This document shows, piece by piece, positions 47,455 to 58,941 of a stretch of DNA of 64,000 nucleotides. Location of the stretch: NCBI GenBank assembly GCA_002749535.1, contig MZZL01000408.1, forward strand, positions 1,293,465 through 1,357,464, in the 5' to 3' direction. The DNA comes from Apophysomyces variabilis (Eukaryota; Mucoromycota; Mucoromycetes; Mucorales; Mucoraceae). The notes under the pieces were generated by a model. It was given only the letters and a program-made list of their open reading frames with translations, had not been told where the DNA came from and searched no databases. The position numbers were made by a program, and so were the translations under genes. Position 1 is the first letter of the stretch; each line of letters opens with the position of its first letter.

Positions 47455-49345
47455 CTTGAATAGATCAGTCTGAAAGAAGTAGTAGTAGAAGAAGAAGAAA
47501 AGATGTGATGGAGGAGTATATAAGAGAAAGAGAAGTTGTTTTTGTTTTTGTTTTGTTGTTTGGACTGTTGTGATATGTTTTCTTTCTTTATTTTTTCATT
47601 GTTTTTGCTATTCAGACTTATATATACCTTTTCCGACAGGGTCAAAGATAAGGGACCCGTAACCACAAATGGTTAATCCATAATAACCATCTATTTCGAA
47701 ACATGCATGCGTCGTGTCTATTTATACATATACGTTACTCTTTTTCCAATGCATTAAATATGTAATATCCATTCAAAAACCTTTCATAGCAGAAACCACA
47801 AAACACATACTGAAAATGTCATGTTTGAACGAAACATCCTCTCTCTCTTGTGGTTGCTTTCCTCATGGAATAAAAACCCCAATGAGGTCATCCTTTCCCG
47901 TTTAAGTGTACCAACCGCCCTTTGACAAAAGGGAGCTTAACGGAACGGCTTTAGTGACAATGATCTCGCGAAGGAGTTCATTATCTTGCCATGTTGCAAA
48001 TATTGACCCGAGAAAGGGAGTATGATGAGCTATGAGATCGATACTCTACCAACCAGGTGGGAAAAAAAAAGGGGATTAAACCAGGAAAGGGGTTAGGAAT
48101 GAAAAAATAACGACTTGCGAACGTTTCACTACCATCACAACGTTTCCAACGCAACCTTGTTTGGATAAATAATACGAGGAACACTTTGAATCTAACGCAC
48201 AAAATGCATATTCTGATAGCATATAATCTGTATTATATATGTCATGTACGTACGTGTGTGTACGTGTATGTGTGTGCACGCCTGCGTTGAGTGTATATGC
48301 GAACGCACACAATTGACAAAGGATGTTACGTGTTACCTTGTGTTAACTTACAAGTTAGGCGTGTAATGTCTAACGTACGAATCAAATGTATAAGCGAATG
48401 TGTGTGTACCATAACAGGGCAGAGGCAAAGGACCCTGTGCCTGCACGGACGAAAAAAAAAAATTGATGAAAAAAGGAACGCTGCAAGATTCAGCGGCGGC
48501 TTGCATACAAAGAAAGTGAACGTTTTCCATTATAAGAACGGGAAGCCAGGGAAAGGAGCAAAACCGAATTGAGACGTTGAGCTTTTCGAAGGAAAGCCGG
48601 GGGGAGAGAAGAGTGAAAGGGGGGGAAAAGAGCAAGCCTCACCATTAGCCAGCTAAAGAGGAAATGAGATGGAACGATCATTGAAAAGGAGAAACCAAAA
48701 AAAAAGGGACACACAGGGCTCTATCTGACTTATGGTATCCGAGATTAGACCTTATTGAAACCATGTCTCGAGGTTCACCTGTCATTGATACCTCCGGGAT
48801 GAATGCACCAAAAACTGCCATGCATTGCTTTGACGCTTCTTACCAAAAAAAAAAGATTACATATCAACGGAAATGCAAGCCAAAACGCGATCACGTCAAA
48901 ATTTAATCTTAATCCTTATTTACCTTTGTCTAATTATGTTCATGACCAGATGATATCTCATATAAATGTAATTCGTTAAAAGGAACGACTATCAACTACT
49001 GTTATCACGACGAAAAATAATGCTATCTTGTTTTTTATTGGAGATGGTATTAACTATAACTTTGCGATGACGCGCTTAACCAAACGGACGAGTGGTCCCG
49101 AAAAAGAAGACGAACTCCTGTGTCTCTCTTTTCCAGGAATTCAAATTAACTAGGAAAGGGAAGGCATAAACCGGGGATAGGTCTTTTTTCTCTTGGACTT
49201 CCCCGCGGGCACGCGCCCAAGGCTATAAAGAAAAAAAATCTACTGCAGTATGGGGGAGATGAATCTTTTGGTGGGTTACGTGCAGACAGTGTGCATTTGA
49301 TCTTTTTTTTTTCTTGATTATGGGCACATGCATATACCCTATTCT

Positions 49346-49371
49346 TACGTACATACATACGTACATACATA
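49346..49371. repeat. ACGT/ACAT tetranucleotide repeat
   Basis: Imperfect tandem units of ACGTACAT and ACAT; ordinary microsatellite. Confidence 0.75.
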
Positions 49372-49890
49372 GTTTCCCCTAAGCTGTGGTATCCCGCCTA
49401 TTCTGCTCGTGCTTCTACCTCCTACACAGAATAGCTTCTAAAATGAAACCGCCAGAAATACGCCTGAACAATGAAGTTAGCGTGCGATCCCTGCAAAATT
49501 CACCTATGGGAGTGGTCAAAACCGGTTTTTTTTGCATTCTATCAATCATTTTCATGCAAAGCTTCCGAATTCCGGTTCCAATGAAAAAGAACATGTAAAA
49601 AAGAAGTACAATCACTAGTCTAACTTGTTGCATGTTGTCATTGCTACGAAAGTTCGATGATGTTTTCGTATTTACTACACATTGAGGCAAGGGACGGCAA
49701 CATCTGTTTTCTCCATGAAATAACGATATTTTCTAAAGTCTTTCAGTTGTAAAGCGAGTTGTGCAAAGAAAGAAAAAGGAATTGAATCTTATGCACCCCT
49801 ACACTTAAACCTAGACATATTCGTGTCGAAAAATACCCAGGAACCGATCAGGACTACTGCGAACCTTGTGTAGGTTGAACGAACGAGACA

Positions 49891-49909
49891 GAGCGAGCGA
49901 GCGAGCGAG
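49891..49909. repeat. (GAGC)n microsatellite
   Basis: About four to five GAGC/GCGA units in tandem. Confidence 0.8.
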
Positions 49910-52900
49910 GGAAAAACTCCTACTCTCTTTTCCCACACACATGTCAGTGCTTTAGTTTCATCCCCTTCTAGCTTCAATGCATATAATCAAACGAAACATT
50001 ACATCATACCGAAGCAATGCTTCACCGTCTCGTCCCCTCTATCTCTCTTTTTTTTTCTTCCCTCTCATTTCCCTCTCCCCTTTTACGTAAAACCTTTTCA
50101 TTGATCCGTTCGCCTTACTAAAACGAACGGCTCAAACAGAATTTACTGAATCCTCAAGTTCTCCTTAAAACGGTCTAAAGTTCTAACGATGGTATACTCC
50201 TCGATCTTTCATATGCTCGAACATCACGATCACGATCGAATACAGTTTGTCCCTTTTTTTACATTTTTCTATTTCATTTCGGGTTCATGAAGTTCACGGC
50301 CCATTGTATATCTGTCTCCTTTCCTTATTACTCTCTCATCTACGATCTTAACTTCATGAATTGCATGTTCTCTGACTGATACTTTCCATCGGCTCCCCTG
50401 CATTAAAAGACCTATCGTGTTTCAGATAAGGGATTAGAAAGACTCCAGGACCGTATGTCACTACACAGTCATTTAGGGGCTTCATAAAGGATTCCCAATA
50501 TTCGTCACCATGGTCTTGATGTAGTGCAATGCATCCTTGATTACTCCATCAGTTCCCGAATATCCTTGTCCTTGCTGACAGCCTTCCATACTATTGTTTT
50601 TGTTCTCCTTACAGAAACTTAAGGTTTTGACATTATTGTCACGAATAATGAGCCCGTCAGAAAATCCAAGCTAAAGACAAGATTTAGGCTAAAGCACAAA
50701 TGGAGACGTGTTTTGGCATGATTTCACTTTTTTGGTAGATGAACCGTTGTGATCCTTCGATCTTTCATTATCCATAAAAGGACATTGTACACAAACTAGA
50801 TCTGCTGATCTATGCAAGCAAAATAGGAAATTATGAAAGTTTAATTGATGGCAGGATGGTAAGCAAAGTCCAAGGCGGGGGTTTGCAGTAAGCTTCTTTG
50901 TGTATTTAGTATTCTAACATCCCAAAATATTTTTTTCGTTATTGACCCGAAGCCATTCAGAACAGAATGTGAATCGACGCCGAATTTAGTAAACTTTGCT
51001 GTCGTGCTGAACAGAAGAAAATCACTTGCATATGAGGCATGCTAGCACTGACCATTGCTACCTATATTTTAAAATACGTTGTATTCAATTGAAGTTTTTA
51101 TTGATTAATGGTAATAGACTTTTGCAAGAGAAGTTGCACGGTTGCTTATTGAGGTTAATACTAATGAACTTTATCCAAGATACAAAATATAGGATTACAG
51201 TTTCGCTGTCGATGCGTATAAACTTTAAAGTTTACTGAAGATAGGATCTAGAATCTTTGTTCTATAAAATGATAGGTACCAAGTGGACATGATACGTAGA
51301 GCCCAAACAATAGCCTAATGTTTCTATTCTTCACTACCTTCAATGTCAGTAGCAATCCATGTCTATTCTTGCACTATCTTACGCGCTTTCTATGGGCACC
51401 TATCGACTTGCCATATTTTAAGAGTTTTATTTGCCACGGCAAGTAATACAATGAATAAATTGCTCACTCAACTTGGATGACTCAGGGTTCAATTTTGGAA
51501 GCATTTACACATTTCCATTTTCTATACTAGATTAGTGTGAAATATGTAGTAAGCAAATCAACTTTAAGCTCTTTGTACTCTCTTCACAAGAAGTATTTTT
51601 TCTTTTCCGAACTATGAATATCTATAGAGAACCAGAGACGTCAATGTAGTTTCACCGTGCAATTACTTTAGCCACAACTGAGCATTAGAAAACACCTTAC
51701 CTAAGACATCTGAGGAGATTTCGACCTGTTTCAAAATGATATCAACTTTCTTGGCATTCTGTAGGTTTGGACATAAAAGTTTAAGTAGCACTGAATATTA
51801 AAAATAGCAAAGTAATACGAACAGAGCACCCATGGCGTTACGTAGAACTCTCTAAAAAAGAGTTTTCTAGAAAGATTCTATCGAACACGATGAAAAAGTT
51901 TCCAGCACGGATTGATTCTGGACTGGATGATGAACGTACTGGTTGATTAGATGACAGTGCGACTAAGTTTATGTAGCCTTGAACTTCTGCTGGGTATATA
52001 TTTTGTTTCATTTATGTGACAAACATGATCTCATGCATAGGCAAAGGAATTTATTCAGAATAATTATCAATATGTTGTGTTATTCTGAAAGCACAAGAGT
52101 AATCTTCCGCTTCAACAACTTGTCGGATTGGTGTCAACGCCCGTTTCCCATATATAAAACTGCATAAACAAACTGGGAGATCTTTAGCTTCTCCGTAGGT
52201 GAAAGGTCAAGTTCATCATTATGCTTTGACAGGAACGAATTCAATGTCCTAACTGTATCTTCACACCCTCAGTCTTCTGATTCAACATTCGATTTGCAGC
52301 TAATGTTTGTATACAAAATATCAATTTCCTCTTTTAGGGTAAAGTTACGGTAAGCAAAGTTTATCTCTCTCTATGTTTGCGTCGAACTTTCACGGGTATT
52401 TTCTGATTTTTTAAATTTTGCTCGGCGATAGCGCGTGCGCAAGATACTATTGAATGGAGAACGAGGCATTGCTAGCTACTCAAGTAGCTAACCCTGGTTC
52501 CGTTACGCATTTGAAGAATGTTTTGTTTTTCAGAATAAAGAGCCTTCCACCACAAGTATTCTTAACCGCGTGTCTATCGTACTCAATGGAAACTTAAGGG
52601 ATGGTCACTTGTATTATGCGAAATGCACGCCATCTACTTGACAAGTGGAATATAACCCGTATTAACTATCTAACCAAAAGAAAATAATACACGCTGCAAA
52701 CTAGAAGTATATCTCAGTATGCTTATCATGTCAATATGATTTAGGGGCTTTCTGACAATTTCCGCGGCAGGGGAATTGTTTGCATCGCATTAGGCTGATA
52801 TGCAGCGTGGAGAAGATGAACAGCAAAGATTAGTGTTTGACACTCCTGGCAAAAACAAGATATACGTAAACATGTTATACTAAGCTAATTTTTGAACTGC

Positions 52901-54008
52901 TTTAGACAGTGTAAAGTAAGAGACACTAAATAGAAGGGATCCCCCTGCCAGGTTTCAGCTATGGAGCGTTCCGAGATTAGTCGCCCTTTTCTTAGGGTTG
53001 AAGCATCGGGACCTGATCACTTTCATTCTCCCTAAAGGGAACCTTGTCATGTGAAGCGATGATGACACCATTTGTTTGTGTACCCGTCTGCTTCGTTGTC
53101 ATTTGGTCATAAAAGGAACATAAATTTCCTAGCAATGCGCTCTTGTCAGATTAGGAATATTGCTTTTGCAGTAAGTTGGAGATCATCTTTGAGTCAAAAA
53201 CAATAACATTGAATACCGATAGAAGACAGAAAAAGTCTTTAAGCAGCTGTCTAATTATGGCCGCAGAGATTAATAAAGATAATAACATAGAAGTAATGTA
53301 TAATCTACGACCGAGAAGAATTACTTCCTATTTCTCCTTTTCATTGTTAAAACCTGTCATTGTTCAATGTCATTAGCAAAAAAATCACTCCTGTTCAACT
53401 ATTCCTTTTGACCCTATCCATATCCTGAAATTTGTTATAACCAACCTTTTTTAATACAAGTTGGTCCGTTATTGTCCTGTAATTTCATGCTAAGTGACAT
53501 CCTTTTGGTATCCCTACACATACGAAAGAGGAACAAGAGCTCCTGTATTTTGGTTAGGGCATGTCCCATACGAAGACGGCTAATGAGGACGAGCAGCCTA
53601 CTTGCAAGGGGTGTCCAAATTTTTTGGCTGATGACATGCTAATGTTATTGATATGGGATTTTCAGAATTTTGACATGCCATATGCTCTCAATAAACTTTC
53701 ATTGATGTTGGTTATTGGCTAATACTTGGTTTTCCGTAAACGAAATTGACACGCACAGAAAGCAAATAAAGTAACGCATTGAAGACTATAAAAAATAAAA
53801 ATCAGTAATGAGCCGTCTAAGCAGTAATCTACAAGAGAAATATTGTCGTATTTAATATTCTATTGTTCAACATGTCTGCGAGGTTTTTCCTCTTTATCTT
53901 TCGTAAAGGGGAAGGCAGTCGTGACTTTTTTGGTCGAACGGAAAGCTAGTCACACCTATCCCTTCACAGAAAAAACAACCGAGAGGGGGAGGTGGAGCAC
54001 ATAACAGC

Positions 54009-54971
54009 ATGTCCAGCCGAGCAAACCGCCTGATCCCGATTACAAAACGCTGGTTTGCAAGCACCGCACGCTCACAAGCGCCGTTGGTTGTAAAGAACAA
54101 CCGCATTTGCGCCTCCGTCATTCTCTCGCGGGCACCACAAATTACACGCGACTCTACCCCATTCGAACAAGCTTACTTCGACTACAAGGAGAAACTGGAA
54201 CGTCAGAGCGCTGCATCATTCCCCACCGATTTCTACTTTAAAAAGGGCTCTGTTGCCGAACGCCGATGGAAAGAGGAAGAGGCTGCACGTCAAGCGGCCA
54301 TGAAGGACTTCTCAAAGTCATTGTCCGAAGCGACAGCAGAGACGCTTGAAAGAGTGAAAGAAGACCAAGCCATTGCAGCAACCATGAACATAGTAGAGAA
54401 GGCCTCCCGAGTAACGGAAGCAGACCGAAAGAATGACATCAAAAGTTTGGATCGATCTCTGCAGAGGACGCTCTATTTGATCGTTCACAAGCCTAGCGAC
54501 GCACAGAATCCATGGCAATTTCCTCAGGGCCAACTTGAATCAAATGAATACTTGCATGAGGTAAAAAAGGAAGAGAAGCAAGAGTGAATTTCTCGTGCGA
54601 TTAAGACAGGTTTCGACGTAGGCTGCAGAACGTAGACTGAAAGAGGAGTGTGGACCTGATATGGACGTTTGGTTTGTGGGACGACAACCCATTACTTTTT
54701 ACAAGCATGCAGCTGCAAAAGAGGAGGGCGCAACGGGATTAAAGGTTTGGGTCTAAGAAAAGAAAAGCGACGGAGACGGATCGAATCAAACTCAATACGG
54801 TATTCTTTTCTTCGATTTTAGGTCTTCTTTATGAAAGCTCGTGTATATGGCGGACAGGTTAAGCCAAGCAAGGACGTCAAAGATTTTGCATGGTTAACCA
54901 AGGAAGAATTGGCAGATTACCTCTCAGCAGACTACTATAATTCAATTAAGGACAGTTTGGGTGATCTTTAG
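54009..54971 (+). CDS. MRPL46: Mitochondrial large-subunit ribosomal protein mL46
   Basis: Nuclear-encoded component of the mitochondrial 54S subunit (yeast Mrpl17). Exons 54009-54560, 54622-54744 and 54822-54971 add to 274 residues. The first 25 residues (MSSRANRLIPITKRWFASTA) are basic, Ser/Thr-rich and lack acidic residues, a typical mitochondrial presequence. The body has a family N-terminal part (DSTPFEQAYFDYKEKLERQS, FPTDFYFKKGSVAERRW) and a Nudix-like fold: LYLIVHKPSDAQNPWQFPQG, then the helix LHEAAERRLKEECGPDMDVW. The Nudix catalytic glutamates are not conserved as a full GX5EX7REUXEEXGU box, as expected for this ribosomal member. It ends in FAWLTKEELADYL. The adjacent gene on the opposite strand ends only 176 bp away. 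Confidence 0.93.
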
Positions 54972-55147
54972 GAAGCAAAGTTTCGTATTGAATTGCCATT
55001 TAGGTAAAAAGTGGCAAAGCAGCAAAACAAAAAAAAAGCCTTACAAAGAAAGAGAGCCTTGATTATTTTTCCCTAGACATCTGTAACAAAAAAAAAAGAT
55101 CTCATTAGACATAAAAAATATTCTCTTGTCCATTTATTTTTTCTAAT

Positions 55148-56221
55148 CTACACGTTTAAAGAGATAAACGCTGTCGAAAGTCGACTGGTCGAATTAAACA
55201 TCGCTTTCTTCCATTTGCTTAGTTGATGAAAAAGCCGAGAGGAACCTTGTATTGCTGGCTCTGCGGATCGCACTTGTAGTCGCTGAAAGCATGGATCACA
55301 TAAAAGCTCAGTGGAAGAGGTTGTGTCTGTCTGTGGCCAGGAATGACAGGATATATGACAATGCGCACATTCAAAGTCGACCTGCAGTGAGCCCCAGAGC
55401 TCATCGGCTTGGGCTTCTTTTTCCTCGTATTCCAGACAAGCCAACTTGAACGATAATGCCACGTTATTCAATTCTTCATTTTCAGGCTGTTTCAACTGAA
55501 TCATCTCCGTCAGCTTGATCGCATCCTGTACTACATAAGCCGCTTGATGGCTATCAAAGTGGGACCAGAACTGTTGGGCTAAGACCAAAAATTGCAGCAG
55601 CTTTTCGGCGTCTGTTAATGTCAGTAGTAGCTTTTCTCGTTCGTAGCGAGCTTCTTCCATATTGATGGTGTATCTTTTTCGCATATCAGCGAGTCGTCGA
55701 AGAGCCGGGCGATAGACAGCGAGTTTGTGCTGGATCTCGGAGAGTTTTTGTTCGATCTGGGCGTTTTTGTTACGAGCACGGATGTATTTCTTCTTATAGT
55801 AAAACGACAAAAGAGGAATCAAAGAGAAGAAAGCATATTGTGAATCTCGTTTTTGCTTCTTCTGACGGCACCATTCTGCAACAAGTCGTAGCGAGCGAAG
55901 ATGGTGATGATATAGGCCGTTAGCCTTTTGCAGCCGGATTTCTCTTTGACACAAGTCCGCTGCCTTTTCTTCCACATCTTGGATGTATTCCTCGAAATAC
56001 TCGATCTCTCGGCGGGTGTCTTTAATCTTGCATTCGTACCGGTGTTTGAGAGCATCGGTCGTCAAGAGAAAATGCCGAATATAGCATCTCCGTCGGGACA
56101 CTGTTACTTGGATACCATTCAAAAGATAGATGATCTGATCTATGTCATTGGATTTCTTACAGGATTTCTGGTTCAGAAGGTTTATTATTCTTTCTGCTTC
56201 TTCTAGATTCACTGGAGTCAT
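55148..56221 (-). CDS. Unknown coiled-coil protein with C-terminal CxxC pair
   Basis: Single-exon frame of 357 residues, not recognised. Residues about 40-280 are mostly Glu/Lys/Arg/Gln-rich helix with heptad spacing, so a long coiled coil is likely. At about 290-325 there is CAHCHISCH followed by CDPCF, which could bind one zinc. No signal peptide or membrane segment apart from a short FFSLIPLLSFYY stretch near 130. It is divergent from the AIG2-like gene, with only 230 bp between their starts, so the two may share a promoter. Confidence 0.72.
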   Translation of the reverse strand: MTPVNLEEAERIINLLNQKSCKKSNDIDQIIYLLNGIQVTVSRRRCYIRHFLLTTDALKHRYECKIKDTRREIEYFEEYIQDVEEKAADLCQREIRLQKANGLYHHHLRSLRLVAEWCRQKKQKRDSQYAFFSLIPLLSFYYKKKYIRARNKNAQIEQKLSEIQHKLAVYRPALRRLADMRKRYTINMEEARYEREKLLLTLTDAEKLLQFLVLAQQFWSHFDSHQAAYVVQDAIKLTEMIQLKQPENEELNNVALSFKLACLEYEEKEAQADELWGSLQVDFECAHCHISCHSWPQTDTTSSTELLCDPCFQRLQVRSAEPAIQGSSRLFHQLSKWKKAMFNSTSRLSTAFISLNV

Positions 56222-56451
56222 ACACGGAAGATAGGAAATGTAAAACGATAAAGAATAGATAATAAAAAAAGACAGAAAAGGAGGCAGTTAAAGCAATGGC
56301 AAAAGGATCGAGATGCAAATTGGGCTGCATATTTATTAAGTTTCCCTTTGACAGTGGTGTGCCACATGCGATGTATGTGTGCGTCTAAACTAGCTCCCGA
56401 CTTCGGAAAAATAAGAGTTTCGACCCTCTCCTTTTTCCCGTTCTTTTACTG
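56222..56451. promoter_or_regulatory. Divergent promoter region
   Basis: 230 bp separate the start codons of the coiled-coil gene (-) and the AIG2-like gene (+). It must hold promoter elements for both. No specific operator recognised. Confidence 0.5.
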
Positions 56452-57105
56452 ATGCACGCTGCTTTTTGCTATGGATCGCTCATGTCAAAGGACATTCTCG
56501 CCCGAGGCAAGTCATCAATAGCCCACATACAACTCATGTTCACGCTGAAGAAATACGAAAAAGTGCTTTATGGTCCCTTAGTTACCGCAGAATCCAAAGA
56601 TCTTCTGCTTCAGGCATTACATATCCGGCCTGCCATTCTTAAGGTACAGTTGCGATTCAACCCAACTGCAATGAGTAACTCATCCCAAAACAAGGGTTTT
56701 CGACGGTTTGCTGTGAAAAACGTGGAGTATCCTGCCTTAGTTCGCACAGACCGTCCTGAAGACACAATCCAAGGTATCCTTATCGAAAAGTTAACTGATA
56801 TGAACATGGTGCGCATGGACGCTTATGAGGGGGAGGTAGTATATTAGATATAAACAAACGACTCTTTTGCTGAACAATTAACGATTGCACACCACGGCCT
56901 TTCCAATCAGGACTACGCACGTATCCCAGTCCAGGTAGTGACAATGGACCATGAGGAAGTAGATTGTGAGGTCTATATTTGGGTTGGCGAGCGAGAACAA
57001 TTGGAGGATCATGATTGGGAATACGAGGATTTTGTCCATCGTCACGTACCGTTGCTGCTTCGGGACTCTACTACATTCCAAGACGTTGATAACCTGGCGT
57101 TTTAA
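56452..57105 (+). CDS. AIG2-like / gamma-glutamylcyclotransferase-fold protein
   Basis: Small enzyme-like protein of the GGCT/AIG2 fold, which typically acts on gamma-glutamyl groups. Exons 56452-56506, 56564-56643, 56695-56835 and 56911-57105 add to 156 residues. The substrate-loop motif AFCYGSLMS near the N-terminus is the YGSL signature. Further on are FRRFAVKNVEYPALVRTDRP, IQGILIEKLTDMNMVRMDAY and EGEDYARIPVQVV, where the glutamate of YEGE is in the position of the GGCT catalytic Glu. The tail ends in WEYEDFVHRHVPLLLRDS. The first intron begins with GC rather than GT (AG|GCAAGT...AAG at 56507-56563), and only this splice restores ILARVLYGPL. Family call firm; substrate unknown. Confidence 0.9.
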
Positions 57106-58941
57106 ATTGGTAGAGGAAAATTGAATACACGACCATCTCGGACGCTAAATCCGGACTGACAGAACGGGGATACTCATCCAGGTACAGGGCTTGCAACAAC
57201 GAAGTGAAGTATGTCTGACCCGGATTATATAGTTGCTCTGGGTGGATCCGGGTAACTGAGGGAATCAATTAATCGGATCAAGACGTCAGTCATAGCTTAT
57301 GTTGCCATAAAGGAGTGGTTGTTTACCGTTTCATACTGTTCCTGGTGATGACTCCGAAAAGCAAGTTGCACAAAGCATTGTTTATGATTAACCATGTGAT
57401 AATCAGAAACCTTGCCTATCAGGGATATTTGTTTTGTTGGACTTGTAAACATACAAGATCGCATCAACAAGATCACTGCAGAGTCAAGTAAGAGCAGAAC
57501 ATGGAAGGAACGCATATATTTACGCGTTAGACTGCTATTTACTTGATACCTATTTTGTCTGCATTGTTCACTTTATATGTTCAAACAATGGTTATCTATT
57601 TTATGAGGGAGTTGAGAAGGTCTTGAACGACAGTTTGAGCCTGCTTCAGATTTCTTGGGGGTTCATATATACGTTCGACTTGCGCTGGCCGAGGACGATC
57701 AAATAGCTATGCATGGCCTGGATTGACGATGAATACTACTTGGATGAGGGCATATTTCTACGCTTCCTTCCATACAAAGTCATCGAGGTTTGATTTGGTA
57801 TTATACCTCTAATGTGTCCCTTTCTTTACGTGCCATGTTACATTATATGAGCGATATCTCTTTCATTGCATATTGAGCGACCAAATATCCTTGTTTCCGT
57901 TATTTATTGCTGAAGGTGTTGGTTCAGAGCATCTCACGACGATGTTCGGCAAGACATTATTATGGCGTTTTAAATAGGTTTCTTTGTAAGCGTGCGAAAT
58001 TGTTGACGATTTATTTTCTTCTTTTGGACCTATATCTCTTTCCTTTAATTTTGTTCTTCTTCTTCCAGTGCTCAATGGGCATCAGCACATCATAACGGAT
58101 TACGTATGGCCCGTTTTTGGGATACGGTGGCTGCAAGTAGTATATCTCTTATTAAATGAACGATCGCATACTGACAACATCTGTTTTGATCTGTAGCTAC
58201 TAGCACCCTTTTCTTTTCTTTAACAATTTTCCTAAGTTGTAGCTTTAACAGTTTTGTTAGTACCGTAGGCCATGCCGAATTCTTTGCGCCATGACCCCCC
58301 CAACCCTTGCATTGCGATTAATCCTTCTGGATAAGTTGAATAAGAGAAAAGTGTCGTTTTCATGTACTTACCAGGAATGTTTCCTTTAATACTGCTCGAA
58401 TAAAAACTTGGTATCCACTGCTGGATCAAGTTCATGTAAGTGAGATATATCCTCGAATAACCTATTTACCGATAACGCGTGGTGTTTTATTCCTTAGCGC
58501 AAGCTTTATCTTTTTGTTTCTCACCAACTGATTTGCAGTAGCATAAAAGAACAGTTAAGCTAGAGACGTATCCAATGCAGCAAGGGAGGTTGCTAAGCCA
58601 CTTAAGCCAAAAAAATGTGATACTTTGTGCCTTGACTCGTGCCTGGGAAAAATAGGGGCTTTGTCATAACAGCTGTGAATAGACATACGTATGGAAACTT
58701 CATCTATTGTTACTTGCCGTCTCTGTATAACTTTTATGATGATACTTGAGAATGAGGATGTCGCGTGTGGGGTCTCTTGGTTGAATTCAAGCCGGTTAAA
58801 CATTTTCGCTCTTAACATTTTTTTCATAAACCGCATTTAGGGGTCCCAGAAAATCTGAAACTTAAAAAAGACCCGACGGTGGGCTGTTTTGTTCTTGTTC
58901 TTTTTCCTTTTGATTCTTTGTTTAGCAAGTCCAGTCCAACC
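57106..58941. other. Interval with decayed coding pieces
   Basis: No intact gene. Plus-strand pieces at 57712-57790 (MAWIDDEYYLDEGIFLRFLP) and 58066-58140 (AQWASAHHNGLRMARFWDTV) and a minus-strand piece at 57071-57268 look protein-like, but they cannot be joined in frame or assigned. The right end is the promoter of the zinc-finger gene. Confidence 0.4.

Larger units (their letters stand above)
47455..54008. other. 6.5-kb gene desert
   Basis: The largest interval without a supported gene. Frames are short on both strands and carry no known domain. The left part (47.5-50.4 kb) is rich in simple sequence and pyrimidine tracts and may contain the long upstream region of the Myb gene. The right part (50.5-54.0 kb) is AT-rich. 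I saw no tRNA or rRNA by eye, but small non-coding RNAs cannot be excluded. Confidence 0.45.
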
